Assembly (NCBI RefSeq): GCF_014644495.1
Contig: NZ_BMKU01000005.1
Location: 215,011-279,010, forward strand
Direction of reading: 5' to 3'
From: Pseudarthrobacter polychromogenes
Lineage (GTDB): Bacteria > Actinomycetota > Actinomycetes > Actinomycetales > Micrococcaceae
DNA: 64,000 bases
The stretch's first letter is position 1. The number at the start of each line of letters is the position of its first letter. The notes beneath the pieces were generated by a model. The model was not told where the DNA came from, did not search any database, and saw only the letters and a list, made by a program, of their open reading frames with translations. The position numbers and the translations under genes are program-made. Of this stretch, positions 31,207 to 39,594 are shown one piece after another.

Positions 31207-31443
31207 TCAGGCGAGCCGCCAGACGCTGCATTCGTCCGTATTGATGGCTTTGCGCAGGCCGGTGAGCCGGTCCAGGATCCAGACCACGCCGATGCCTGGC
31301 GCGGTTTCCTGAACACTTCCGCGGCGGATCACAACGTCGTCGTAGGAAGGGCCCACGGAGAGGCGGGCTTCAATCTCGTCGCCGCGGTGGAGCTGGTCCA
31401 GGGCACGGACTCGGGTCACATGTGGTGTCGCTTTCTGCTTCAT
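31207..31443 (-). CDS. Small protein of unknown function
   Basis: 78 residues. The ATG at 31443 follows CAGGAGG at normal distance, a strong sign of translation. The sequence (MKQKATPHVTRVRALDQLHR, then GDEIEARLSVGPSYDDVVIRR) suggests a small all-beta barrel with a C-terminal WRLA. It has no signal peptide, membrane helix or known motif. It stands alone on the minus strand between the ThiS-like gene and alaA. Confidence 0.6.
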   Translation of the reverse strand: MKQKATPHVTRVRALDQLHRGDEIEARLSVGPSYDDVVIRRGSVQETAPGIGVVWILDRLTGLRKAINTDECSVWRLA

Positions 31444-31641
31444 GGCGGGGCCTCCTGACTGGGGCTGGTGCCGGCTCTTGCCTGCATAATCCAGTGTGCC
31501 GAGGCAATGTTGCGCCCGCGTTTCCCCGCGGTTAGGCGCGGGTTAGTTCTTCGCGCCGGAGCTGTTTCCCGGGCACTGTTTTTCGTCCACCGCAGCAGAA
31601 CAGGCGGGGCTAGGCCCGACGGCGGCCGCGGCCTTGAGGGG

Positions 31642-32886
31642 CTACGGCAGTTCCACGCTGGCGCGGTATGCCGCCAGGAAGGTGGAAATGCGGTGCACAG
31701 CCTCCCGGATGTCCAGGACGGACGGAAGGATCACAAACCGGAAGTGGTCCGGCGTGGGCCAGTTGAACGCGGAACCGTGCGAGACGAGGATCTTTTGGTC
31801 CTTCAGCAGGTCCAGAACGAACTGCTCGTCACTGCTGATGGGGTAGAGCTCCGGATCGAGGCGGGGGAACAGGTACATGGCCCCCGCTGCGGGAACACAC
31901 GTCACGCCGGGTATCTCGGTTAGGAGCTGGTAAGCAAGATCGCGCTGTTCACGGAGCCTGCCCCCTGGCCGCACCAGGGCGTCGATGCTCTGGTAGCCGC
32001 CAAGGCAGGTCTGGATGGCGTGCTGGGCCGGAACGTTGGGGCATAGCCGCAGGGAGGCCAGCAGCTCCAGTCCTTCCCGGTAGGCGGCGGTGGCGGCAAG
32101 TGGTCCGGTGACGGCAACCCAGCCGGCCCGGTAGCCGGGCATGCGGTACGCCTTGGACAATCCGCTGAAGGTCAGGCAGCAGACGTCCTCGGCTACGGCC
32201 GCAGTGTGGATATGCTGGGCCTCCTCGTAAAGCACCTTTTCGTAGATCTCGTCGGAGAACAGGACCAGGTGGTGTTTCCGGGCCAAAGCCGCGAACTGCT
32301 CCAGGATGTGCCGCGGGTAGACGGCGCCCGTGGGGTTGTTGGGGTTGATGATCACAATCCCCTTGGTGCGGCTGGTGATCTTGGCCTCCACGTCGGCCAT
32401 GTCCGGCCACCAGTTCTCGCCCTCGTCGCAGAGGTAGTGCACAGGCTTGCCCCCTGTCAGCGTGACCGCGGCAGTCCACAGCGGGTAATCCGGAGCGGGC
32501 ACCAGGATCTCGTCGCCGTTTTCCATGAACGCCTGCAGGCACATCGAGATGAGCTCGCTGACGCCGTTGCCGATGAAGATGTCCTCCACCCCGATCTGCA
32601 TCAGGCCGCGCGTCTGGTAGTACTGCGAGATGGCGGTACGCGCGGAGAAGATCCCTTTCGAATCGCTGTACCCCTGGGCGCCCCGCAGGTGGTGGATCAT
32701 GTCCACCACCACGGACTCCGGCGTTTCCAGGCCGAACGGGGCAGTGTCCCCGAGATTCATCTTGAGGATCCGGTGCCCCTCCGCCTCCATGGCCTTGGCG
32801 GCCTGGAGGATGGGTCCGCGGAGTTCGTACCGGACGTTCTGGAGCTTGCTGGAGTGCTGCATGGGGCGCATGGTTGATTTTTTCAT
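31642..32886 (-). CDS. alaA: Alanine aminotransferase, class I PLP enzyme
   Basis: 414 residues, close to E. coli AlaA in length and motifs: HSSKLQNVRYELRGPI at the start, GNGVSELI, PAPDYPLWTAAV, IINPNNPTGAVY, FSDEIYEK, and the PLP lysine Lys245 in FSGLSKAYRMPGYRAGW. It interconverts pyruvate plus glutamate with alanine plus 2-oxoglutarate in the cytoplasm. ATG 32886 is used here; ATG 32871 (MRPMQHSS) is an alternative, because no strong ribosome-binding site is seen. The gene lies 24 bases downstream of the GH13 gene on the same strand. Confidence 0.92.
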   Translation of the reverse strand: MKKSTMRPMQHSSKLQNVRYELRGPILQAAKAMEAEGHRILKMNLGDTAPFGLETPESVVVDMIHHLRGAQGYSDSKGIFSARTAISQYYQTRGLMQIGVEDIFIGNGVSELISMCLQAFMENGDEILVPAPDYPLWTAAVTLTGGKPVHYLCDEGENWWPDMADVEAKITSRTKGIVIINPNNPTGAVYPRHILEQFAALARKHHLVLFSDEIYEKVLYEEAQHIHTAAVAEDVCCLTFSGLSKAYRMPGYRAGWVAVTGPLAATAAYREGLELLASLRLCPNVPAQHAIQTCLGGYQSIDALVRPGGRLREQRDLAYQLLTEIPGVTCVPAAGAMYLFPRLDPELYPISSDEQFVLDLLKDQKILVSHGSAFNWPTPDHFRFVILPSVLDIREAVHRISTFLAAYRASVELP

Positions 32887-32910
32887 ACCCGGACGACGAC
32901 GGCGCGCCGG

Positions 32911-34605
32911 CTAGGGTGCCAGCCTGTCGCCTTTGCGGTGCAGGCGGTACCAGCGGTAGCCGTAACGTCCCAGCTCAACCTTGAAGCCGCCGTCGGGATC
33001 CAGTGGTACGTTGTCGCCGTCGAACAGGTCCAGCAGGATGGCGTCCTTGAAGGCGTTCCGCGGCCCGTCCTCGGTGCCCAGGGTGCCACTGACCTTCACG
33101 GGCTCCTCCCCGAAGTTGTGCAGGAGCACCAGTGCGCCGGTGTCCGTGCTGCAAGTGTGCGCGAAGACGGCCGGCTCGGGCTGGTCAATGATGGAGAATT
33201 CTCCCCAGCCAAGCTCTGCGGACTCCCGGTAGCGGCGGATCAGGGTCACCATGAAGTTGAACAGCGAGTCCGGATCGCGTTTGGCGGCAGCGGCGTTGAC
33301 GTGCTCCGGGCCGTACTCTCCCCGGGCCAGTGGTGCCACCAGGTCCGCAACCTTGGCGGTGGAAAAGCCGCCGTTCTTATCGTCGGTCCACTGCATGGGA
33401 GTGCGCACCGCCGCGCGGCTCTTTTGCCGGAGGTCCTCGCCCATGCCGATCTCCTCACCGTAGAACAGCACCGGTGTGCCGGGCAGGGCGAACATCAGCG
33501 AATAGACCATGCGGAGGCGCTCAGGGTCGCCGCCAAGCATCGGCGGAAGCCTCCTGCGCAGCCCCCGTCCGTAGATCTGCATGTTCTTTTGGGGCCCGAA
33601 AGCTGCGAACACCTCTTCACGCTCGCCGTCGCTGAGCTTGTCCAGGGTCAGCTCGTCATGGTTGCGCACGAACATGGCCCACTGGTTGTCCGGGTGCAGC
33701 GGCGGCCGGCTCTTCAGGGTCTCAGCCAGGGGCCGGGCATCCCCGCGGGCCAGGGACAGGTAGATGTACTGCATGGACATGAAATCGAACTGCATGTTCA
33801 GTTCGTTGCCGTCCGGTCCGCCGAAGAACTCCACCTGTTCCTTGTAGGGCAGGTTGACCTCGCCCAGCAGAACGGCGCTGCCGTTGCGGCGGCTCACGAA
33901 ACTGCGCAGGGCGGCGAGGAAGCCGTGCGGATCCAGGTTGGCGGCCTCGTCCCTGGGCTGCCCCCGGGTTTCCAGGAAGAAGGGCACAGCGTCCAGCCGG
34001 AACCCGTCCAGGCCCAATTCCAGCCACAGGCCCATGGCCTTGGCAATCTCGTTGCGCACGTCGGGATTGGTGACGTTCAGGTCCGGCTGGTGCTTGGCGA
34101 ACATGTGCAGGTACCACTCGCCGGTGGCGTCATCCTTTTCCCACAGCGAGTCCTCTTCGCCCGGGAACACCACCTCGGAGGACGTGTCCGGGGGAGTGTC
34201 GCTCCGCCACACGTAGTAGTCCCGGTACTTGTTGTCCGTTGATTTCCGGGCCTCAACGAACCACGGGTGCTGGTCCGAGGTGTGGTTCACCACGAAGTCG
34301 GCGATGACCCGCATGCCCCGGTCCCTGGCCGCCCGCATGAACTCCACCAGGTCCCCCATGGTTCCGAGCCGGGGGTCCACGGTGAAGAAATCCGTCACGT
34401 CGTAGCCGTCGTCCCGGTCCGGGGAGGGGTAGAACGGCATGAGCCAGATGCACGTCACGCCCAGCGCGGCCAGGTAGTCCACACGCTGGGTGAGGCCCGC
34501 GAAGTCACCGGTGCCGTCGCCGTCGTCGTCAAAGAAAGTCTCAACGTCCAGGCAGTAGATGACCGCGTTCTTCCACCAGAGGTCCGAGGTTTCCGCGAGC
34601 CTCAT
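32911..34605 (-). CDS. Alpha-amylase family protein, trehalose synthase-like (GH13)
   Basis: 564 residues. The (beta/alpha)8 barrel has all GH13 catalytic residues: nucleophile Asp205 in GFRLDAVPF, acid/base Glu249 in LLGEVN, and Asp317 in VRNHDEL, plus region I VIADFVVNHTSD. Most residues match the trehalose synthase (TreS) branch (NAVIYCLDVETFFDDDGDG, CIWLMPFYPSPDRDDGYD, LPGTPVLFYGEEIGMGEDL). It is shorter in the C-terminal part and has no maltokinase fusion. It probably isomerises or hydrolyses maltose/trehalose-type glucosides in the cytoplasm. It overlaps the oxidoreductase gene by 4 bases (ATGA), implying translational coupling. Confidence 0.88.
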   Translation of the reverse strand: MRLAETSDLWWKNAVIYCLDVETFFDDDGDGTGDFAGLTQRVDYLAALGVTCIWLMPFYPSPDRDDGYDVTDFFTVDPRLGTMGDLVEFMRAARDRGMRVIADFVVNHTSDQHPWFVEARKSTDNKYRDYYVWRSDTPPDTSSEVVFPGEEDSLWEKDDATGEWYLHMFAKHQPDLNVTNPDVRNEIAKAMGLWLELGLDGFRLDAVPFFLETRGQPRDEAANLDPHGFLAALRSFVSRRNGSAVLLGEVNLPYKEQVEFFGGPDGNELNMQFDFMSMQYIYLSLARGDARPLAETLKSRPPLHPDNQWAMFVRNHDELTLDKLSDGEREEVFAAFGPQKNMQIYGRGLRRRLPPMLGGDPERLRMVYSLMFALPGTPVLFYGEEIGMGEDLRQKSRAAVRTPMQWTDDKNGGFSTAKVADLVAPLARGEYGPEHVNAAAAKRDPDSLFNFMVTLIRRYRESAELGWGEFSIIDQPEPAVFAHTCSTDTGALVLLHNFGEEPVKVSGTLGTEDGPRNAFKDAILLDLFDGDNVPLDPDGGFKVELGRYGYRWYRLHRKGDRLAP

Positions 34606-35594
34606 GCCGGTGCCTGCGCCCGTGCCTGGGCCCGCGAGCCGCGCAGCTGTGGAAGGACGTCCGTGGCAAACGCATCGATGAACGGGGCCTGCTCCTGCCC
34701 GACGAAGTGCAGGTAGATTTCATCAAAGCCAAGGTCCGCGTAACCGGCCAGCCACTCGGCGTGCTGCTCCAGGCTTGCCGAGACGTTGACCGCCTTCCTG
34801 ACCTGGGCCTCGCCGATCTGCCCGCTGACGCCGTCGAAATGCCCGGCGGTGGGGAGGTCCCACGGGACCGGCGGGGCGAAGGTGTTGGTCCGCCACTGGT
34901 CCAGGGCAATGGCTGCCGCGTCCTGTTCACGGGGGGCCCATGACAGGTGCACCTGCAGCACGGCCTTGCCGCGGCCGCCGTTGTCCCGGTATGCCGCCAG
35001 CATGTCCTTGAGCTTGTCAGCGGGCTGGTTGATGGTGACCAGGCCGTCCGCCCAGGCGGCCGAGCGGCGGGCGGTCTCCACACTGATGGCCGGGGCGATC
35101 AGCGGCGGCGGGGAGTCCGGAACATCCCAGATTCGGGCCTGTTCCACGGTGACAAGGCCGTGGTGGGTCACCTCTTCGCCCCGGTGCAGCCGGCGGATCA
35201 CTTCCACACACTCTTCAAGCCGGCGCTGCCGCACCTCTTTGGGCGGCCAGGCGTCGCCGGTGACGTGTTCGTTCATGTTCTCGCCGCTGCCGGGTGCCAT
35301 CCAGAAGCGGTCCGGAAACATGCTTGCCAGGGTGGCGGAAGCGTGGGCGATGATGGCGGGGTGGTAGCGCTGGCCCGGCGCGGTCACCACGCCGAAGCGG
35401 AGGGTGGTAGTGGCCAGCGCCGCGCCGAGCCAGGACCAGGCGAAGCCGGAGTGTCCCTGCCGGGCGGACCAGGGCTCAATATGGTCCGAGCACATGGCGG
35501 CATCGAATCCTGCCCGTTCCGCGTGCTGGACGTCTTTGAGCAGTTGGGCGGGACTGATCTGTTCGTGTGAGGCGTGGAAGCCGACGGTAACCAT
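34602..35594 (-). CDS. LLM class oxidoreductase, TIGR03885-type (probably non-F420 flavin)
   Basis: 330 residues with a luciferase-like TIM barrel. It begins VTVGFHASHEQISPAQLLKD and has GFDAAMCSDHIEPWSARQGH, FGVVTAPGQRYHPAIIAHA, and FWMAPGSGENMNEHVTGDAW. These match the subgroup of probable non-F420 flavin oxidoreductases that sits beside trehalose-synthase-like genes. The substrate is unknown. It overlaps the downstream GH13 start by 4 bases, so the two proteins are probably made together. No ribosome-binding site is obvious before ATG 35594. Confidence 0.85.
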   Translation of the reverse strand: MVTVGFHASHEQISPAQLLKDVQHAERAGFDAAMCSDHIEPWSARQGHSGFAWSWLGAALATTTLRFGVVTAPGQRYHPAIIAHASATLASMFPDRFWMAPGSGENMNEHVTGDAWPPKEVRQRRLEECVEVIRRLHRGEEVTHHGLVTVEQARIWDVPDSPPPLIAPAISVETARRSAAWADGLVTINQPADKLKDMLAAYRDNGGRGKAVLQVHLSWAPREQDAAAIALDQWRTNTFAPPVPWDLPTAGHFDGVSGQIGEAQVRKAVNVSASLEQHAEWLAGYADLGFDEIYLHFVGQEQAPFIDAFATDVLPQLRGSRAQARAQAPA

Positions 35595-35670
35595 CGTTAA
35601 CCTCTACCGTCCGGAGGGGTGCCGTGTCGAGGGCTGGCCTGCCCGGCACCACTTGTCCGATGAGTCTTAG

Positions 35671-35817
35671 GCTTGTAATACTGCGCTTCCCGGAGCTCCC
35701 GCGCAGGCGGAGCTGGAAGGCAAGTACGGGCGCGGGGTTGCCGTGGCCGGGAAACCGCTGTCCACGGCGGGTGTGGCGCCGTTGCTGATCCTCATCGTGT
35801 GGCTGCTCGCGGGCTGA
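35671..35817 (+). pseudogene. Possible remnant of a small membrane-protein gene
   Basis: This open frame of 48 codons between the oxidoreductase and ligase genes has no ATG or usable start. It follows an in-frame TAG at 35668, yet its product looks protein-like: a charged segment AELEGKYGRGVAVAGKPLS followed by a hydrophobic C-terminal helix APLLILIVWLLAG and a stop. It may be the decayed 3' end of a gene or chance. Confidence 0.25.
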
Positions 35818-35878
35818 GCCTGCCGCCTGCTGACTGTGGTCTTACGCCGGAGCACCTTCCCGGGCAAGAATGGGCAGC

Positions 35879-36967
35879 ATGGAACTTCCCGTGATGCCGC
35901 CCGTCCCGCCCATGCTCGCCAAGGCCGTCAGCGGCATTCCTGGTGTTGCAGGAGGCGGGGAGCTCAGCTACGAACCAAAGTGGGACGGCTTCCGGTCCAT
36001 CATCTTCCGCGACGGCGACGACCTGGAGATCGGCAGCCGCAACGAGAAGCCCATGACGCGCTACTTCCCCGAGCTCGTTGAGGCACTGAAGGAAAACCTG
36101 CCCCCGCGCTGCGTGGTGGACGGCGAGATCATCCTGGTGGGCTCCTCCGGGGACCGCCTCGATTTCGAGGCCCTGCAGCAGCGCATCCACCCTGCCGCCA
36201 GCCGGGTCAAGCTGCTCGCTTCCCAGACGCCGGCCTCCTTCGTGGCGTTCGATCTTCTGGCCCTGGGTGACGACGACTACACCGGGAGCCCCTTCACCGA
36301 GCGGCGGGCGGCCCTGGAAAAAGCCCTCGCGGCAAGCAAGGCCCCGGTCCACCTCACCGCCGCCACCACGGACAAGGACACGGCGGAGCAATGGTTCCGG
36401 CAGTTCGAGGGCGCCGGGCTGGACGGCGTTGTGGCCAAGCGCCTGGATGGCCGGTACGAGCCGGACAAGCGGGTGATGTTCAAGACCAAGCACGAGCGCA
36501 CCGCCGACTGCGTGGTGGCCGGATACCGCCTGCACAAGAGCGGGCCGGATGTGATCGGCTCGCTGCTGCTGGGGTTGTACAAGGACGACGGCGGCCTGGC
36601 CAGCGTGGGCGTGATCGGCGCCTTCCCCATGAAGCGGCGCAAGGAACTGTATGAGCAGCTCCAGCCGCTGGTGACCACCTTCGATGACCACCCGTGGGCG
36701 TGGGCCAAGCAGGAGGAGGGGGAACGGACGCCGCGCAACGCCGAGGGCAGCCGCTGGAGCGCCGGCAAGGACCTGTCCTTCGTGCCGCTCCGCCCCGAGC
36801 TGGTGGTGGAGGTGCGGTACGACCACATGGAGGGGGAACGGTTCCGGCACACGGCCCAGTTCAACCGCTGGCGGCCGGACCGGGACCCGGAATCGTGCAC
36901 ATACGCGCAGCTGGAGGAACCGGTCAGCTTCGACCTGTCATCGGTGCTGGAGACCGGCCGGCCGTAG
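35879..36967 (+). CDS. ligC: ATP-dependent DNA ligase, LigC type
   Basis: 362 residues from ATG 35879. The catalytic KxDG motif, YEPKWDGFR, puts the AMP-accepting lysine at residue 34. Motifs III-V follow (VVDGEIILVG, GLDGVVAKR, VMFKTKHERTADCVV), then an OB-fold C-terminal domain (about residues 210-350). It has no polymerase or nuclease domain, which fits the LigC class used in base-excision or gap repair in actinobacteria. No Ku or LigD gene is adjacent. It is convergent with the MHS transporter gene, with a hairpin terminator in between. Confidence 0.93.
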   Translation: MELPVMPPVPPMLAKAVSGIPGVAGGGELSYEPKWDGFRSIIFRDGDDLEIGSRNEKPMTRYFPELVEALKENLPPRCVVDGEIILVGSSGDRLDFEALQQRIHPAASRVKLLASQTPASFVAFDLLALGDDDYTGSPFTERRAALEKALAASKAPVHLTAATTDKDTAEQWFRQFEGAGLDGVVAKRLDGRYEPDKRVMFKTKHERTADCVVAGYRLHKSGPDVIGSLLLGLYKDDGGLASVGVIGAFPMKRRKELYEQLQPLVTTFDDHPWAWAKQEEGERTPRNAEGSRWSAGKDLSFVPLRPELVVEVRYDHMEGERFRHTAQFNRWRPDRDPESCTYAQLEEPVSFDLSSVLETGRP

Positions 36968-37007
36968 GCTTCGCCGCTCGCTGCCAAGGCAGCCCGTTTT
37001 TCAACGG

Positions 37008-37043
37008 GGAAAGCCCGCCATTTGGGGGAATGGCGGGCTTTCC
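37008..37043. terminator. Bidirectional hairpin between convergent ligase and transporter genes
   Basis: GGAAAGCCCGCCATT (37008-37022) is the exact reverse complement of AATGGCGGGCTTTCC (37029-37043), with a 6-base loop. It is a 15-bp perfect stem placed centrally between two convergent stops. Confidence 0.75.
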
Positions 37044-37086
37044 GGTCTGAAAACCGGGCTGGAACGTGTCCTGTCCGGCGGAAGTG

Positions 37087-38406
37087 CTACTTCAGGCCGA
37101 GCTGCGAGGTGGGGACCTTGTAGGATTCCTTGGCAGTCAGGGCGGAGATGGCCGCGATGCCGCAGATGACGGCGGTGAAGATGCTGATCTGCACCCAGCC
37201 GCCGGGCCTGATCCCGCCCATGGCCGCAACGATCGCCGGGGCGAAACCTGCCATCAGGAAGCCCAGTTGGGTGCCGATGGCCAGGCCGGAGAAGCGGACC
37301 TTGGTGCTGAACATCTCGGCGTAGAAGGACGGCCAGACGGCGTTGGAGGCTGCGTAGCCGCAGGAGAAGAAGCCGATGGCGGCCAGGAACATCAGCGGCA
37401 CGCTGCCGGATTCCAGGCTGAGCAGGAAGACAGGCGTCAGGATGGCGCTGGCCACCGCCCCATAGATGAAGACGGGCTTGCGGCCGATCCTGTCCGCCAG
37501 CATGCCGAAGAGCGGCTGGGTGCCCAGGGCTACGAAGTTGGCGCCGACGACCAGCCAGAGGGTTGTGGTTCCGTCCACGCCCGCCACGGTCTTGGCGTAG
37601 CTGATGGCAAGCGTGCCGAACACCGTGGACACGGCGGCGATGAAGGCGCAGCAGATCACGCGGAGGACGTCGCGCCAGTGGGCCTTGAGCAGATCGGCAA
37701 CCGGGAGCTTGGAAATCTGGGCGGTTTTCTGCGCTTCCTCGAAGGCCGGCGGCTCGTGCAGCGTGCGCCGGATGAAGAAGGCAACAACAACCACAACGGC
37801 GCTCAGCCAGAACGGAATACGCCAGCCGATGCCGTACTTGATCTCGTCCGGGAGGGCAAGGACGGGGATGAAGACCAGGGCCGCGAGGATCTGGCCGCCC
37901 TGGGTGCCGGTGAGGGTCCACGAGGTGAAGAAGGACCGGCGGTTGTCCGGGGCATGCTCCAGCGTCATGGACGATGCGCCGGCCTGCTCGCCGGCGGCGG
38001 ACAGGCCCTGGCAAAGCCGGGCCAGCACCAGCAGGGCAGGAGCCCACCAGCCGACGGTGTTGAAGTCCGGCAGGCAGCCGATGAGGAAGGTGGAGGCACC
38101 CATTAGGAGGAGCGTGAACATCAGGACCTTTTGCCGGCCCACCCTGTCGCCGAAGTGGCCCAGGATCACGGCGCCCACGGGGCGGGCCACGTAGGCGAAC
38201 CCGAACGTGGCGAAGGACATGATGGCCGCGTTTGCATCAGCATCCGGGAAGAAGACCGTGGGAAAGATCAGCGCGGCGGCGGAACCGAAGATGAAGAAGT
38301 CGTAATATTCGACGGCGCTGCCCAGGAAGCTGGCGAGGGCTGCCTTCTTCGGCGTCCCGGCCGGGGCGGCAACGCCTGGCTCGGCGGACGGAAGTGTCTG
38401 GCTCAT
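37087..38406 (-). CDS. MFS transporter, metabolite:H+ symporter (shikimate/quinate-type)
   Basis: 439 residues from ATG 38406, 5 bases after AAGGAAC. Twelve hydrophobic segments of the MHS subfamily, with AALASFLGSAVEYYDFFIFG at the start and the MFS loop GHFGDRVGRQKVLMFTLLLM between helices 2 and 3. The nearest named relatives are shikimate (ShiA), dicarboxylate and proline/betaine symporters. Because it is divergent from an IclR gene and a quinate/shikimate catabolic operon, uptake of shikimate, quinate or protocatechuate is the best inference. Confidence 0.88.
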   Translation of the reverse strand: MSQTLPSAEPGVAAPAGTPKKAALASFLGSAVEYYDFFIFGSAAALIFPTVFFPDADANAAIMSFATFGFAYVARPVGAVILGHFGDRVGRQKVLMFTLLLMGASTFLIGCLPDFNTVGWWAPALLVLARLCQGLSAAGEQAGASSMTLEHAPDNRRSFFTSWTLTGTQGGQILAALVFIPVLALPDEIKYGIGWRIPFWLSAVVVVVAFFIRRTLHEPPAFEEAQKTAQISKLPVADLLKAHWRDVLRVICCAFIAAVSTVFGTLAISYAKTVAGVDGTTTLWLVVGANFVALGTQPLFGMLADRIGRKPVFIYGAVASAILTPVFLLSLESGSVPLMFLAAIGFFSCGYAASNAVWPSFYAEMFSTKVRFSGLAIGTQLGFLMAGFAPAIVAAMGGIRPGGWVQISIFTAVICGIAAISALTAKESYKVPTSQLGLK

Positions 38407-38550
38407 GGAGTTCCTTAGGTGTGACGACTTTGTCGCGGATGGATCAGGGGGCTCGCGGCCGGCGCTGCCTTCAGGTGGAGGCGCGGCTCGGCATGTGCGG
38501 GATAACCCGGGTAGTAGCCACATGGTGGGAGCTACTTGTGCGATACAGCA

Positions 38551-38580
38551 ATAGTGACTGTGAGTGCGGTCACCTGTCAA
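38551..38580 (-). promoter_or_regulatory. Candidate promoter of the MHS transporter gene
   Basis: On the minus strand TTGACA (38575-38580) is followed after 18 bases by CACTAT (38551-38556). The -35 matches the consensus exactly; the -10 is imperfect. Confidence 0.4.
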
Positions 38581-38631
38581 GAAAATAATCACTATCTAGA
38601 AATAACTCTCACGATGTGGGAACATTAATGC

Positions 38632-39459
38632 ATGAGTGTGAACCATGCCACAGTTGACAAAGACGTAGCTGCTGAGACCCCCGCGGACACCAAGGTGGCC
38701 AAGCCGGACCGCACGGACATGGTGGGCAAGGCCCTGGGCCTCCTGGTCCTCCTGGGCGATGAGCCGCGCGGGGCCAGTGCCGCGGAGATTTCACGACGGG
38801 CCGAGCTGCCTTTCAGCACTACGTACCGCCTGCTGGGGTCGCTGACCCGCGACGGTTTTGTGGACTACGAGCCGGACGGCCGCCGCTACCACCTGGGCCT
38901 GCGGATCTTCCAGCTGGGCCAGCGGGTCTCCAACCATCACGGTTTCGCCGGCACCGCAATGCCGGTCCTCCGCCGGGTCACGGAACAGACGGGCGAGGCC
39001 ACCATCCTCAGCGTCCGCGACGGGCTTCACCACCTCACGGTCAACAAGGTGGACGGTCCGCAGATGTTCCGGGTGACCAGCGACCCCGGCCACCTGGGCT
39101 CGCTGTCCACCACCGCCGTCGGAAAAGTGCTGGTCGCCTTTGCGGAGGATGCCGAGCGCGAGCGGCTGCTGGAGGACCTTCCGCTTGATCAGCTCACCGA
39201 AAAGTCCATCGCGGACCGGGACGCCTTCCGCGCGGAAATCGAGAAGGTCCGGCGCCAGGGATATGCCGTGATGGACGAGGAAAACGAGATGGGCATGCGT
39301 GCCGTCGCCGTACCCCTCCTCAACACCCAGGGCCACGCCTTCGCCTCCCTGGCAACGGCGGTGCCCGTCTTCCGCATGGGCATGGAGGAACTGGAGGCGT
39401 GCGTCCCGCTGCTGCAGGAGGCGGCCGCGGAGCTCGCGGCGCGCCTTCCGCAGCGCTGA
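38632..39459 (+). CDS. IclR family transcriptional regulator (quinate/shikimate locus)
   Basis: 275 residues. An extra N-terminal tail of about 28 residues precedes the winged helix (about 30-90, ALGLLVLLGDEPRGASAAEI, LPFSTTYRLLGSLTRDGFVDY). The effector-binding GAF-like domain occupies about 105-270 (MPVLRRVTEQTGEATILSV, LSTTAVGKVLVAFA, AVAVPLLNTQGHA). It sits between the divergent transporter gene and the aroE-like/qsuB/pca genes and probably controls both with a hydroaromatic acid as effector. A candidate operator, TTGTTC...GAACAA, lies just downstream of its stop and before the next gene. Confidence 0.9.
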   Translation: MSVNHATVDKDVAAETPADTKVAKPDRTDMVGKALGLLVLLGDEPRGASAAEISRRAELPFSTTYRLLGSLTRDGFVDYEPDGRRYHLGLRIFQLGQRVSNHHGFAGTAMPVLRRVTEQTGEATILSVRDGLHHLTVNKVDGPQMFRVTSDPGHLGSLSTTAVGKVLVAFAEDAERERLLEDLPLDQLTEKSIADRDAFRAEIEKVRRQGYAVMDEENEMGMRAVAVPLLNTQGHAFASLATAVPVFRMGMEELEACVPLLQEAAAELAARLPQR

Positions 39460-39468
39460 CCTGATGCA

Positions 39469-39506
39469 TTGTTCGAATGTAGAACAAAAGTGCGCTGAGT
39501 GAACAA
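39469..39506. promoter_or_regulatory. Candidate IclR operator before the quinate/shikimate-pca operon
   Basis: TTGTTC (39469-39474) and GAACAA (39482-39487) form an inverted repeat with a 7-base spacer, and GAACAA recurs at 39501-39506. The order GTTCG-AATG-ACAAA is also found in the inverted repeat at 51201-51236. Confidence 0.45.
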
Positions 39507-39594
39507 ATAATGTACTGTAACTTTCAACACCGAAGCAGCAGCATCCGCTTGGCGCACTGCTCCTGCCCGGTGCCGTACCAAAGGAGCTGCACGG

